NCBI GenBank assembly: GCA_964396595.1
Contig: CAYNFR010000003.1
Coordinates: 1 to 64,000 of the forward strand
Reading direction: 5' to 3'
From: CAYNFR01 sp964396595
Lineage (GTDB): Bacteria; Bacteroidota; Bacteroidia; Chitinophagales; Saprospiraceae
Length of the DNA stretch: 64,000 bases
The notes beneath the pieces were generated by a model. It had not been told where the DNA came from. It saw only the letters and a list, made by a program, of their open reading frames with translations, and made no database searches. A program made the translations under genes and the position numbers. This document shows, piece by piece, positions 8,103-17,503 of this stretch. Each line of letters begins with the position of its first letter. Positions within the stretch are counted from its first letter, which is position 1.

Positions 8103-9353
8103 ATGATTTACGTTGATAATGAAATAGGTGATTTAAAAAAAGTAATCATTCACTTTCCGGATGAGGGTATAAGCCGGATATCTCCTAAAAGAGCAGAAAG
8201 TTTGTTATTCGATGATATTGTCTTCTATCCGCTAATGAGTGAAGAGTATAGAGTCTTCGAGAGAGTGATTAAAATGTTCCTGGGTGAGCAGAATGTGTTC
8301 GAGGTAGAAAAGTTAATCAAAGAGAGTCTTGAACTTTCTGCTGAAGCGAAAACGCAACTAATCGAGCAAGTTATCGAGTTTGAGGAACTACCTAGGTCAT
8401 TTAGAAAATACTTTGAAGGTCATGATAATGCTCTACTAGCCCATCTGCTAATTACAGGTTATTTATCAGAAGATGACAGAATCCTATTTGACCCGATCCC
8501 TAACTTCATGTTCACCCGAGATATAGCCGTTACGATAAAAGATCACATTCTTATCACCAAGGCAGCTAAGGAAGCTCGGTATCGCGAAAACTTACTTTCA
8601 CATTTCATCCTTGATAACCACCCACTCTTCGAACAGACTAAAGCGAACAATCGACTAATAGATCTGAACGATTTGGAGTTGTTCCCGCCTTCTCGAAGAG
8701 CAGAATCTGTTAATGCCGAAGGAGGAGATATCATGATGCTCCACAAAGATTATTTACTGATAGGCCACAGCGAACGAACAACAGCGTATGCTATTGAGAA
8801 AATAAAAGAGTCAATTTTTGAAAAAAAACTAGTTAAAAATATCGTTCAGATTAATATTCCGAACGAACGCAGCTACATGCACATAGACACGCTCTTCACC
8901 ATGATTGATGTGGATTTGATAGCCTGTCACAAGCCTATCGTCTATGATGGCGAAGGATCAAATGTAATTGTACACCGTATGGACGACTCACAAACCATTT
9001 ATGCTTCCATCAAAGATTTTCTTCTTGAAGAGATTAATCGGGAAATGCGATTTGTATTCTCTGGTGGTGGTGTCTCGCCGTTCCAAGAAAGAGAGCAATG
9101 GACAGATAGTTGTAATCTAGTTGCGCTTAGACCCGGAGTTGCCGTTTCATATGACAGAAACCTTAAAACGCTTCGTGCATTTGAAGATGCTGGATATAAT
9201 GTTGTTGATGCTCATGATCTATTTAATCGAGCAGTAACTGATCGGCAATATGTCCGACAATTAACAAAGACGATCATTACCATTCCTTCGGCTGAATTGT
9301 CTCGTGCAAGAGGAGGTTCTCATTGTATGACTTGCCCTATTTTAAGAAATTAA
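8103..9353 (+). CDS. arcA: Arginine deiminase
   Basis: This cytoplasmic enzyme hydrolyses L-arginine to citrulline and ammonia. The 416-residue protein carries the guanidino-modifying enzyme signatures: 'FTRD' near 137-140, 'EGGD' near 206-209, 'HSERT' near 222-226, 'MHIDT' with catalytic His near 260, and 'GGSHCMTCP' with nucleophile Cys near 408. An ATG at 8088 would add five residues, but family members start at 'IYVDNEIG' and the -7 box fits 8103 better. No carbamate kinase, catabolic ornithine transcarbamylase or arginine/ornithine antiporter is nearby, so this is not a classical ADI operon. A thioesterase gene begins three bases after its stop. Confidence 0.93.
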   Translation: MIYVDNEIGDLKKVIIHFPDEGISRISPKRAESLLFDDIVFYPLMSEEYRVFERVIKMFLGEQNVFEVEKLIKESLELSAEAKTQLIEQVIEFEELPRSFRKYFEGHDNALLAHLLITGYLSEDDRILFDPIPNFMFTRDIAVTIKDHILITKAAKEARYRENLLSHFILDNHPLFEQTKANNRLIDLNDLELFPPSRRAESVNAEGGDIMMLHKDYLLIGHSERTTAYAIEKIKESIFEKKLVKNIVQINIPNERSYMHIDTLFTMIDVDLIACHKPIVYDGEGSNVIVHRMDDSQTIYASIKDFLLEEINREMRFVFSGGGVSPFQEREQWTDSCNLVALRPGVAVSYDRNLKTLRAFEDAGYNVVDAHDLFNRAVTDRQYVRQLTKTIITIPSAELSRARGGSHCMTCPILRN

Positions 9354-9355
9354 TT

Positions 9356-9769
9356 ATGATAAAATCAATATTTAACCTGAGGGTAAGATATGCAGATACC
9401 GACAAAATGGGCTTCTTGTACTATGGCCATTATGCCAAGTTATATGAAATAGGTCGAGCCGAGTTCATCAGAGACATGGGGGTAAGCTATCGCGAGATGG
9501 AAGATGACATGAAAATTTACATGCCTGTCTTGAGACTTGAGACTACATACAAAAAATCAGCTTATTATGATGATGATCTAGAGATTCATACCATGCTCAA
9601 AGAGTTTCCGACTAAAATGATTCAATTTGATCACGAAGTGTACAATCAGCATAAAGAGCTTCTCGCCATCGGGCTTGTAAAACTGTTTTTCATCGATGGA
9701 TCTACCAATAGAAGGGTGTCATGCCCTCAGGTTTTGCAAGATAAGCTTCGATCAAAGTTTGATTTATGA
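9356..9769 (+). CDS. YbgC/FadM-like acyl-CoA thioesterase (4HBT hotdog fold)
   Basis: This 137-residue single hotdog-fold thioesterase probably hydrolyses acyl-CoA or an acyl-ACP-type thioester. The catalytic Asp is in 'RYADTDKMGFLYYGHY' (D16), followed by the 'FIRDMGVSY' helix of the YbgC group. The ATG at 9356 lies two bases after the arcA stop; an upstream ATG inside arcA would add an unlikely tail. Its stop overlaps the start of the BrkB-type gene (ATGA), so arcA, this gene and the next probably form one transcript. Whether it works on short acyl-CoA, as for many YbgC proteins, is not decided by sequence. Confidence 0.88.
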   Translation: MIKSIFNLRVRYADTDKMGFLYYGHYAKLYEIGRAEFIRDMGVSYREMEDDMKIYMPVLRLETTYKKSAYYDDDLEIHTMLKEFPTKMIQFDHEVYNQHKELLAIGLVKLFFIDGSTNRRVSCPQVLQDKLRSKFDL

Positions 9770-10761
9770 AGTCGCTAGAGGCTTTGACCGATAGAGCTTC
9801 ACGTCTTTTAAAGCGAAATCGTTCACTCATGCTTGTCCTTATATGGTCAAAAAAAGTAAGTCTCCCGGGGTTTAGCGGCATAACTATCTATCAAATTGTC
9901 AAATTTGTCTCCGGAGAACTCAAGAAAGATGATATTGTCACGAGAGCTAATTCTGTAGCCTTCAGTTTTTTTCTGTCTTTATTTCCTTTAATTATCGTTG
10001 TTATCCCTCTTATAGCTTTGACGCCCACAGTATCGGATTGGATTAGCCAAGCAGAAGCAACATTCAATGAGTTTCTACCACAAAATGCACGCAATTATTT
10101 CAAGGAGATAATCGATGGAATACGGAAAGAAGGTCATTACGGATTGAGAAGTTTAAGCTTCATGTTTGCTGTCATTTTTTCTTCATCCGGTATGCTCACG
10201 CTTATGTACGGATTCGATAAATCCTATTCCGTTAGTTTTAAGAATAGAAATTATTTGCACAAACGCTTGATAGCTACGTTGCTCACGGGCTTACTTGCCT
10301 TGATTGTGATCATGAGTATAGCCATTTTTATCAGTGGTCAGCAAATTTATACTACACACATCATAGGACAAGTGCCCACATCCGGGCAGATTCTTGTTCT
10401 TAAGATCATCAAGTGGTTTACCGTATTTTTTCTCTTTTATACGATCATCTCGGTGATATATCGTTATGGACCTTCTATTTACCGACCCTTAAAATTTATA
10501 AATCCGGGAGCTATGTTAGCTACAGTAAGTTCAATATTGGCTTCTCTGGGCTTTAGTTTTTTCATCAACAATTTTGGGAAATATAACGAAATTTATGGGA
10601 GTATCGGGGCTCTGATCGTACTTATGCTGTGGATGCAAATAAATGCTTTCATCATCCTGGTCGGATTTGAACTTAATGCTGGCATCATAGTCAATCGCGA
10701 CAGAAAGAATATAAGAGCAGGCGATAAAAAGCAAAAAAATCAGTCCGCAGACGAGAAGTAA
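9766..10761 (+). CDS. YihY/BrkB family inner-membrane protein
   Basis: This 331-residue integral membrane protein belongs to the YihY/BrkB family, once called ribonuclease BN. About six membrane helices lie between residues 60 and 310. Family markers are 'RANSVAFSFFLSLFPLIIVVIPLIAL' and the C-terminal 'YNEIYGSIGALIVLMLWMQINAFIILVGFELNA'. The basic tail (312-331) should be cytoplasmic. The biochemical role of the family is unsettled; a transporter-like function has been proposed. It overlaps the thioesterase stop by four bases. Confidence 0.9.
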   Translation: MKSLEALTDRASRLLKRNRSLMLVLIWSKKVSLPGFSGITIYQIVKFVSGELKKDDIVTRANSVAFSFFLSLFPLIIVVIPLIALTPTVSDWISQAEATFNEFLPQNARNYFKEIIDGIRKEGHYGLRSLSFMFAVIFSSSGMLTLMYGFDKSYSVSFKNRNYLHKRLIATLLTGLLALIVIMSIAIFISGQQIYTTHIIGQVPTSGQILVLKIIKWFTVFFLFYTIISVIYRYGPSIYRPLKFINPGAMLATVSSILASLGFSFFINNFGKYNEIYGSIGALIVLMLWMQINAFIILVGFELNAGIIVNRDRKNIRAGDKKQKNQSADEK

Positions 10762-10842
10762 CACGCGTGGTCTGAGAAATCTTGGGAGCAACATCATAGA
10801 AGATCTTCGACTTTCCTGCTTTAGTATCAATGAAGAATTGAT

Positions 10843-10874
10843 TTGACAATTTTTCTTAATAAGAACTTATCTTG
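10843..10874 (+). promoter_or_regulatory. Predicted promoter of glmS
   Basis: A -33 TTG at 10843-10845 and a -7-like TTATCTTG at 10867-10874 are separated by 21 bases, within the usual Bacteroidota range. The glmS ATG follows 19 bases downstream. Confidence 0.4.
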
Positions 10875-10893
10875 CATTAAATTTTCTTATAAT

Positions 10894-12735
10894 ATGTGTG
10901 GAATCGTAGCATATGTAGGTCATAGAGATGCTTTACCTATCATCATCAAAGGCTTGAAGAGACTCGAATACAGAGGTTATGATAGTGCCGGGGTGGCATT
11001 GCTGACTTCTGAAGGATTGAATGTGTACAAAAAGAAAGGCAAAGTGTCTGACCTTGAAGAACATTTATCTGAGTATCAAGAACTTGGATCAAGCATTGGT
11101 ATAGGACACACGAGATGGGCCACTCATGGGGAGCCCAATGACGTAAATGCCCACCCACACTACTCCTCTAATGAAAAGTTTGCCATGATTCACAACGGAA
11201 TTATCGAGAATTATGACTCACTGAAGAAAGAACTGAAGAAAAATGGCTATGAATTCCGTAGTGAAACGGATACAGAGATTTTTATCAAGTTTATTGAACA
11301 TGTGTACAAGACAAATAAATGTAGTCTGGAAGAGGCGGTAAGATTGTCATTACATCAAATAGTGGGAGCATACGCCATTGTCATTATGAATCTCGAAGAG
11401 CCAGATACATTAATCGCGGCTAGAAAAGGTTCGCCATTAGTGATCGGCATAGGTGAAAAAGAATATTTCCTTGCTTCAGATGCAACGCCAATAATAGAAT
11501 ATACTAATCAAGTGATCTATCTGGATGACTTCGAAATTGCTGTGATTCGTCCGGATGAGCTAAAAATAAAAACTATTCAAGATGTGGAGACTAATCCTTT
11601 TATCACGCAATTAGAAATGGAACTAGGCGCAATTGAAAAAGGGGGATATGACCACTTTATGTTGAAAGAGATATATGAACAACCCAGGTCGATTTCAGAC
11701 TGTATGAGAGGAAGAGTTGATGTAAAAAATGGACGCTTAACCTTGGGTGGGCTGAGAGATTATCTTAATAAATTTAGTCAAGCGGAAAGAATCATCATTA
11801 CCGCATGTGGTACTTCATGGCACGCCGGACTAGTAGCGGAATATCTTTTTGAAGAAATTGCCAGAATTCCAGTAGAGGTAGAATATGCCTCCGAATTTAG
11901 ATACAGAAATCCGATCGTAAATGAACGTGATTTTATCCTTGCCATTTCACAATCAGGAGAAACAGCAGACACATTGGCAGCTATTGAAATTGCTAAAGCA
12001 CGCGGAGCTACTATTTTCGGTGTGTGTAATGTGGTGGGCTCATCCATAGCCAGAGCCACACATGCAGGATCGTATACGCATGCCGGCCCTGAAATCGGTG
12101 TTGCTTCAACCAAAGCTTTTACTGCTCAGATCACAGTTCTTACAATGATGGCTATAAAGCTAGGGTATCAACGAGGAACAATCACTGAGACAACATATAT
12201 GCAACTTCTGACAGAATTAGAGACAATACCCAAAAAGGTTGAAAGGGTTCTTGAACAAAACGAAAACATCAAATTAATAGCTCGAGAATACAAAAATGCA
12301 AGGAACTTCATATATCTCGGCAGAGGGTATAATTTCCCTGTGGCACTTGAAGGGGCACTTAAATTGAAGGAAATTTCGTATATCCATGCCGAGGGTTATC
12401 CCGCGGCCGAGATGAAGCACGGCCCTATCGCCTTGATTGATGAAGAAATGCCCGTAGTGTTTATTGCGACAAAAGACAGCTCTTACGAGAAAATCGTCAG
12501 CAATATCCAAGAAGTTAAAGCAAGAAAAGGAAAAATTATCGCTGTGGTGACAGAAGGTGATACAGTAGTTAAAGATTTAGCTGATCACGTTATCGAAATA
12601 CCCGAAACAATACAAGCACTAGTTCCTTTAATCTCTGTCATTCCGCTACAACAGCTTTCTTATCATATAGCCGTCATGCGCGGATGTAATGTCGATCAGC
12701 CCAGAAATCTGGCCAAATCCGTTACCGTTGAATAA
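10894..12735 (+). CDS. glmS: Glutamine--fructose-6-phosphate aminotransferase
   Basis: This enzyme makes glucosamine-6-phosphate from fructose-6-phosphate and glutamine, the first step towards UDP-GlcNAc for peptidoglycan and LPS. The 613-residue protein starts with 'MCGIVAYVG', so Cys2 becomes the N-terminal nucleophile after Met removal. This fixes the ATG at 10894 and rules out an in-frame TTG 51 bases upstream. The glutaminase domain covers about 1-230 ('HTRWATHG', 'HNGIIENY'). Two SIS domains follow ('TACGTSWHAG', 'ISQSGETADT', 'LKLKEISYIHAEGYPAAEMKHGPIALI'). It ends in the conserved 'NLAKSVTVE'. No ribozyme-like leader is apparent. Confidence 0.98.
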   Translation: MCGIVAYVGHRDALPIIIKGLKRLEYRGYDSAGVALLTSEGLNVYKKKGKVSDLEEHLSEYQELGSSIGIGHTRWATHGEPNDVNAHPHYSSNEKFAMIHNGIIENYDSLKKELKKNGYEFRSETDTEIFIKFIEHVYKTNKCSLEEAVRLSLHQIVGAYAIVIMNLEEPDTLIAARKGSPLVIGIGEKEYFLASDATPIIEYTNQVIYLDDFEIAVIRPDELKIKTIQDVETNPFITQLEMELGAIEKGGYDHFMLKEIYEQPRSISDCMRGRVDVKNGRLTLGGLRDYLNKFSQAERIIITACGTSWHAGLVAEYLFEEIARIPVEVEYASEFRYRNPIVNERDFILAISQSGETADTLAAIEIAKARGATIFGVCNVVGSSIARATHAGSYTHAGPEIGVASTKAFTAQITVLTMMAIKLGYQRGTITETTYMQLLTELETIPKKVERVLEQNENIKLIAREYKNARNFIYLGRGYNFPVALEGALKLKEISYIHAEGYPAAEMKHGPIALIDEEMPVVFIATKDSSYEKIVSNIQEVKARKGKIIAVVTEGDTVVKDLADHVIEIPETIQALVPLISVIPLQQLSYHIAVMRGCNVDQPRNLAKSVTVE

Positions 12736-13161
12736 ACAGCTCATATCCACTTGTAAAATTTCTATATGGCTTTAGACTAATATTAATTAGCATCTAGCCT
12801 TGCTCGCGTAAAAGTAGGATTTAGATCTGTATTTCGCTATAAAATCATCATCTGCCGTATATGACTTGTCTCCGCTTAACGCTGAAGGTATATGGTTATC
12901 ACAACCGATACCCATAATAGTTTTAAAAGTAAAAAAATATCGTGGCCTTATTCTCTTAATGATTTCTAGAAAACTACCATAGATCTATTGGCTCATGATT
13001 TCAAGACCTCCTTACTTTTTTATCAATTTCTACGCTTTTTTGTCTACTATATGCCAAATGATCACTAAATAAAGGTAAATGACAAAGATAATTTCATAAA
13101 TATATTGTATGATGTCAAAAAAAAATTTATCTTTCACTCAGAAAACCAAAATTTTACCGAT
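12736..13161. other. Intergenic stretch without a recognisable gene
   Basis: This AT-rich region lies between glmS and the GlsB-like gene. I see no ORF with family resemblance, no tRNA-like cloverleaf and no strong terminator. An in-frame TTG at 13105 precedes the GlsB ATG but adds only a non-conserved leader. Confidence 0.5.
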
Positions 13162-13416
13162 ATGACACTTTTAGGATGGCTTTTAGTAGGAATCGTCTCT
13201 GGCATATTAGCCAAGAGAGTCGTGCCACGAATGGAAACAAGTGATTGGTTCTTTGCGGCATGTATCGCAATCGTTGGAGCAATGATGGGCGGATTCGCAG
13301 GAGAAGTTAGTGGTCTTAGCCAAGACATTTTTGCGCTTAAGATGATTATCGCTCTGGCTGGATCATTTATCACTTTGTTTTTCTTCAAACAGTATATTGC
13401 TAGCGAGCAAAATTAG
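13162..13416 (+). CDS. GlsB/YeaQ/YmgE family stress-response membrane protein
   Basis: This 84-residue protein has three short hydrophobic segments: 'GWLLVGIVSGILA', 'FFAACIAIVGAMMGGFAG' and 'MIIALAGSFITLFFF'. It shows the family pattern of small residues (GxxxG-type), formerly called 'transglycosylase-associated'. The ATG at 13162 is right for the family; the longer frame from a TTG at 13105 adds a charged leader not seen in relatives. Members are small inner-membrane proteins linked to stress responses, with no known enzymatic function. Confidence 0.85.
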   Translation: MTLLGWLLVGIVSGILAKRVVPRMETSDWFFAACIAIVGAMMGGFAGEVSGLSQDIFALKMIIALAGSFITLFFFKQYIASEQN

Positions 13417-13508
13417 TAGCCTATAGCATAATTTTACTTTAGCAATCAATTTACTGGATTACTTCAAGTAGCACATAAAAGTGCTTAGAATCTTTTTGCC
13501 CAGCCCGG

Positions 13509-13540
13509 TTGTAATGTTGTATGTGACATACTTATCTTCG
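13509..13540 (+). promoter_or_regulatory. Predicted promoter of the D-2-hydroxyacid dehydrogenase gene
   Basis: TTG at 13509-13511 and TATCTTCG at 13533-13540 are 21 bases apart. The -7 box differs from TAnnTTTG at one base, in the same way as the arcA box. The ATG follows 17 bases later. Confidence 0.4.
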
Positions 13541-13557
13541 CGACTTAATTATGAATT

Positions 13558-14502
13558 ATGGCGAGGATATTAATAAACGATGGTATTGAGCAAATAGGCG
13601 AAGATATGCTTCGTGCTGCTGGACATGAAGTGGTCACTGACCATATCCCACAAGATAAGTTAAAGCAAGAACTTGGCAGTTTTGATGCCATTAGTGTCAG
13701 ATCTGCTACACAGGTACGCCAGGAGCTCATTGACGCATGTCCTCGACTTAAAGCAATAGGTCGTGGAGGAGTAGGTCTGGACAATATCGATGTCGCCCAT
13801 GCCAAATCAAAAGGAATTGCTGTTATTAACACACCAGCCGCCTCCTCTCGTTCGGTTGCTGAATTGGTGTTTGCTCATATTTTCTCCCTAGCGCGTTTTT
13901 TACATCTGAGCAACAGAGAAATGCCTATAAAAGGCTCTTCAGAGTTTGGCAAATTAAAAAAGCTATACGCTGCCGGATTTGAATTACAAGGGAAGACGCT
14001 TGGTGTAATAGGCCTAGGCCGAATAGGTCAAGAAACAGCACAATTAGGATTAAGTCTCGGCATGAACGTAATCGGTGTGGATCCATATGTGTCTTCTGCT
14101 CATCTCAAAATAGGAGGACCTCAAGTTTCTGCGACTTATGAACTCACAAGCTCAGAAATGGATGAACTCTTGTCAAAATCCGATATCATTTCACTTCATA
14201 TTCCAAATCTTGGCAAAGCTGTATTGAGTACTCAAGAATTTGCTAAAATGAAAAATGGTGCCATACTCATAAATTGTTCCCGAGGTGGCACTGTAGATGA
14301 AGACGCGATGCTTGATGCATTAAACAGTGGCAAGTTATCAGCATGTGGGCTGGATGTATTTGAAAATGAGCCTACACCACGACAAGATATTTTACAACAT
14401 CCTAAAATTTCGCTAACACCACATACAGGCGCATCAACAGATGAGGCGCAAAATAAAATCGGTGTAGAGCTAGCAGAAAAGCTTATCGAGGCACTTAAAT
14501 AA
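13558..14502 (+). CDS. D-2-hydroxyacid dehydrogenase (3-phosphoglycerate dehydrogenase-like)
   Basis: This NAD-dependent D-isomer-specific 2-hydroxyacid dehydrogenase has 314 residues. The nucleotide-binding 'GLGRIG' is at 152-157. The catalytic trio is Arg242 ('NCSRGGTVDE'), Glu271 ('DVFENEP') and His289 ('LTPHTGAS'). 'RGGVGLDNID' near 69-78 is typical of phosphoglycerate dehydrogenase. It lacks the C-terminal ACT regulatory domain, so it is the short form and should not be serine-inhibited in the classical way. First step of serine synthesis is the best guess, but no serB or serC is adjacent and a related hydroxyacid substrate is possible. Confidence 0.85.
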   Translation: MARILINDGIEQIGEDMLRAAGHEVVTDHIPQDKLKQELGSFDAISVRSATQVRQELIDACPRLKAIGRGGVGLDNIDVAHAKSKGIAVINTPAASSRSVAELVFAHIFSLARFLHLSNREMPIKGSSEFGKLKKLYAAGFELQGKTLGVIGLGRIGQETAQLGLSLGMNVIGVDPYVSSAHLKIGGPQVSATYELTSSEMDELLSKSDIISLHIPNLGKAVLSTQEFAKMKNGAILINCSRGGTVDEDAMLDALNSGKLSACGLDVFENEPTPRQDILQHPKISLTPHTGASTDEAQNKIGVELAEKLIEALK

Positions 14503-14848
14503 GTAGATGTATATTTTCGGAACTATTCATCCTTAGATTGTTAGTCTCATTTCTCTTGAGACAGCATATTTCCATAAGCTGATTTTCTATAAAGATAAGT
14601 AAGCTTTAATAAGGCACGATTCAGCTCTTCATCTATATGCTCTATATGTGGAAGTAAAAAATTTACGTTCATCTGAATGATAAATTCTAATTTGTTGGGG
14701 TGAAGCAAAATGCACAATATTTGCCGGAAATGTAGTGCCTCAGACTTATATATAAGATATATTAAAATATATCATAAAGTGTAATATTCACATTATTAGC
14801 TAATTATATCCATTTTGTATGTACATTTGTATCAAATATTTTTTTTGA
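14503..14848. other. Intergenic stretch upstream of ddl
   Basis: No gene is recognised. It contains an AT-rich inverted repeat (GATATATT at 14756-14763 and AATATATC at 14766-14773) and the predicted ddl -7 box at its right end. Confidence 0.5.
14822..14829 (+). promoter_or_regulatory. Predicted -7 box of ddl
   Basis: TACATTTG is an exact match to TAnnTTTG and lies 19 bases before the ddl ATG. No exact -33 TTG is seen at the proper distance. Confidence 0.4.
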
Positions 14849-15943
14849 ATGACAAAGATCAGGGTAGCTATACTTTTCGGAGGTAGATCAACAGAGCACG
14901 AGATATCTCTGCTATCTGCAAGAAACATAATTCGTGCTTTACCAAAAGAAAAATACGAGCCCGTACTCATTGGTATTGACAAAAAAGGCAAGTGGCATTA
15001 TCACAAGGATGCATTAAGCCTCTTCGAAGGAGACAATCCCATCCAGATAGGAATAAAAGATTTGTCAACCCCTGTTCTGTTTTCACAAAATACAGACGAC
15101 CACGAGCTTTTGTCAAAAGATAGCGGGCGATCTATAGGGAAGATTGATGTGATATTTCCTATACTTCACGGCACATTTGGGGAGGACGGGGCCATTCAGG
15201 GACTTGCTAAATTAGCCAATCTACCTTGTGTGGGGCCTGGCATTTTAGGCTCTGCTATAGGAATGGATAAAGAGCTAATGAAAAGGCTCTTAAGAGATGC
15301 CGGTATCGAAAGTGCAAGATTTGTGACTGCCAGACCATTTAATAAAGATCAATATCCTTATGAGAAGGTCTCACTAGCATTGGGCAATGAGCTATTTATA
15401 AAGCCTGTCAATCTCGGATCGAGTGTAGGCATCAGTCATGTGACAAATAAGGAAGAATACGACAAGGCATTAGATCATGCATTCTTATTTGATCGTAAAG
15501 TCTTAATTGAAGAAAAAATAGTCGGTCGTGAACTCGAATGTGCCGTACTTGGAAATGATTTTCCTGAAGTATCCGTAGTCGGTGAAATTATTCCAAAAAA
15601 CAAGTGGTATAGCTATGAAGCTAAATATCTCGAAGCCGATGGAGCAGTTCTAGACATACCCGCAAATATCAGTAATGAAGATTCAGAACGAGTGCGAGCC
15701 TTATCAATCCTTGTCTATCAGGTCTTAGAATGCTCCGGTATGGCAAGAATAGATTTTTTCATGACACCGGATAAACGATTGCTCGTTAATGAAATCAACA
15801 CCCTGCCCGGATTTACCAATATCTCCATGTATCCGGCACTATGGCACTATAGCGGATTAAGCAACGAGGCATTAGTGGACAAACTGATAACGCTTGCCAT
15901 TGCCTCACATACTCAGTTCGAAAGTCTTAAAAAATCAATTTAG
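14849..15943 (+). CDS. ddl: D-alanine--D-alanine ligase
   Basis: This enzyme joins two D-alanines with ATP for the peptidoglycan stem peptide. The 364-residue ATP-grasp protein has 'LFGGRSTEHEISLLSA' at the N-terminus and 'LHGTFGEDGAIQGLAKLANLPCVG' near 107-130. The phosphate-binding 'FIKPVNLGSSVGI' is near 182-195, and the metal-binding/active-site 'NEINTLPGFTNISMYP' lies near the C-terminus. The ATG is preceded by a good -7 box. A D-amino-acid deacylase gene follows after about 45 bases, so both neighbours act on D-amino acids. Confidence 0.97.
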   Translation: MTKIRVAILFGGRSTEHEISLLSARNIIRALPKEKYEPVLIGIDKKGKWHYHKDALSLFEGDNPIQIGIKDLSTPVLFSQNTDDHELLSKDSGRSIGKIDVIFPILHGTFGEDGAIQGLAKLANLPCVGPGILGSAIGMDKELMKRLLRDAGIESARFVTARPFNKDQYPYEKVSLALGNELFIKPVNLGSSVGISHVTNKEEYDKALDHAFLFDRKVLIEEKIVGRELECAVLGNDFPEVSVVGEIIPKNKWYSYEAKYLEADGAVLDIPANISNEDSERVRALSILVYQVLECSGMARIDFFMTPDKRLLVNEINTLPGFTNISMYPALWHYSGLSNEALVDKLITLAIASHTQFESLKKSI

Positions 15944-15988
15944 TACCCATCTAGATTATTTCTCCGACGAATACGCCTATATTTGAGT

Positions 15989-17503
15989 ATGGCATCTCGA
16001 TATAAATATCTCGTTTTATCCACCATCACCTTCATCGCTTGTAGTAAACCCACAATTGAAGGGGACACCCTTTTTCGCGGAGGCTTTATTATTGATGGCA
16101 CAGGGAGTGAAGGATATTATAGCGACATTATCATAGGAGGTGACAGCATAGTATGGATAGGCTCTGCCGACAGAATAAAATATACCGTAGCTAACGAAGA
16201 GAACATAGGCGGTAAGATTATTACACCCGGATTTGTCGATTTACATGCGCATGGAGACCCTGTCCATGAACAAGACTTTAAAAACTTCTTGGCTCAAGGC
16301 GTCACAAGCATTTGTCTTGGTATGGATGGATCGAATGCTACATCAACAGATATGATTGAATGGTTACGTTCGCCATCTTCCTCCACTTATGGAATCAATA
16401 TTCTTCCCTTCGCAGGTCATGGTAGTGCACGTATTCTATTGGGGCTCACAGACGTGGGAGATTTGACAGAAGATGAAATAAAGGATTTGTGCCAAATGAT
16501 TGAGACAGTTTTGTCGATGGGATGCTGGGGTGTATCCATGGGCTTAGAATACTTGCCGGGCTATTACGCGGGAGATAAAGAGCTAGTGGCTATCGCACGT
16601 ACCGTCGGTAAACATAACGGACTAATCACTAGTCATATTCGAAACGAAGATGATGACATGGTCGATCAATCGATAAGAGAAATGGGGGCCCTGGCGTCTT
16701 ATTGTCGAACTAATATCTCACATATAAAGGTAGTATTCGGTCGAAATATAGATAGAGCCGATCAGCTAGCTGCATTGCTGGATGAATTTGATCTGACAGC
16801 TGACTTATACCCCTATACAGCAAGTTATACAGGTATCGGTATCGTATTTCCTAATTGGGCCAAAAATCCCAAACAATATGAAAACATTAAAAAAACTCGT
16901 GCTGCTGAACTAGCTGCATATCTCAAACAGAAAGTAGAATCAAGAGGTGGACCGACAGCAACGCTTTTTGGCACAGCACCTCACAAAGGTCGAACTCTCG
17001 CAGAAATTGCCGAAGCGTATAACATGCCTTACGAGCTGGTGCTGCGCGATATTATCGGCCCCTATGGAGGTAGTGCTGCTTATTTTGTCATGAACGAAGA
17101 TATACAACACGCACTTTTAAAAAATGAACGTGTAATGGTCAGCTCTGACGGCAGTCCGAGTATGTATCATCCACGCGGATACGGAAGTCAGGCAAGAATT
17201 ATTGAAAAATTTGTTGTCAACGACAATACGCTTTCTATTGAACAAGCCATACACAAAATGTCCGGCCAGGTGGCCAATATTCTTCAATTGAACGACAGAG
17301 GCATAATACGGATCGGTACGAAGGCTGACTTAGCCATTTTCTCCCCGAATGAGATAAAAGCGAATGCTGATTTTTCCGATCCCCACCAGCTTGCTTCCGG
17401 AATGAAATATGTCTATGTTAATGGAAGACGAGCATACGATCAGGGTGATTTTCTGGATAAGCAAGGACGGCTAATATTAAAAGATTTATCAACCACGAAG
17501 TGA
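15989..17503 (+). CDS. N-acyl-D-amino-acid deacylase-family amidohydrolase, predicted lipoprotein
   Basis: This 504-residue metal-dependent amidohydrolase resembles D-aminoacylase. It has 'VDLHAHGDP' (HxH metal ligands), 'SHIRNEDDDM', 'SHIKVVFG' and 'SSDGSPSMYHPRGYG' in family order. These enzymes release D-amino acids from N-acyl-D-amino acids. The N-terminus is a lipoprotein signal: basic start, hydrophobic core, then 'FIAC' with Cys18. The protein is therefore probably anchored in the envelope rather than cytoplasmic. The ATG at 15989 is preferred over a TTG two codons earlier. Placement behind ddl suggests handling of D-Ala-containing wall fragments, but this is inference. Its end overlaps the convergent tocopherol cyclase-like gene by 15 bases. 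Confidence 0.83.
   Translation: MASRYKYLVLSTITFIACSKPTIEGDTLFRGGFIIDGTGSEGYYSDIIIGGDSIVWIGSADRIKYTVANEENIGGKIITPGFVDLHAHGDPVHEQDFKNFLAQGVTSICLGMDGSNATSTDMIEWLRSPSSSTYGINILPFAGHGSARILLGLTDVGDLTEDEIKDLCQMIETVLSMGCWGVSMGLEYLPGYYAGDKELVAIARTVGKHNGLITSHIRNEDDDMVDQSIREMGALASYCRTNISHIKVVFGRNIDRADQLAALLDEFDLTADLYPYTASYTGIGIVFPNWAKNPKQYENIKKTRAAELAAYLKQKVESRGGPTATLFGTAPHKGRTLAEIAEAYNMPYELVLRDIIGPYGGSAAYFVMNEDIQHALLKNERVMVSSDGSPSMYHPRGYGSQARIIEKFVVNDNTLSIEQAIHKMSGQVANILQLNDRGIIRIGTKADLAIFSPNEIKANADFSDPHQLASGMKYVYVNGRRAYDQGDFLDKQGRLILKDLSTTK

Noticed and set aside
10531..10830. A 99-codon minus-strand frame with a hydrophobic stretch across the end of the BrkB-type gene
   Set aside because: Most of it is antisense to a well-supported membrane protein gene, which easily gives hydrophobic shadows. 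It shows no family resemblance.
14756..14773. AT-rich inverted repeat GATATATT-AA-AATATATC before ddl
   Set aside because: It is built of A and T almost only, in an AT-rich region, so symmetry by chance is likely.
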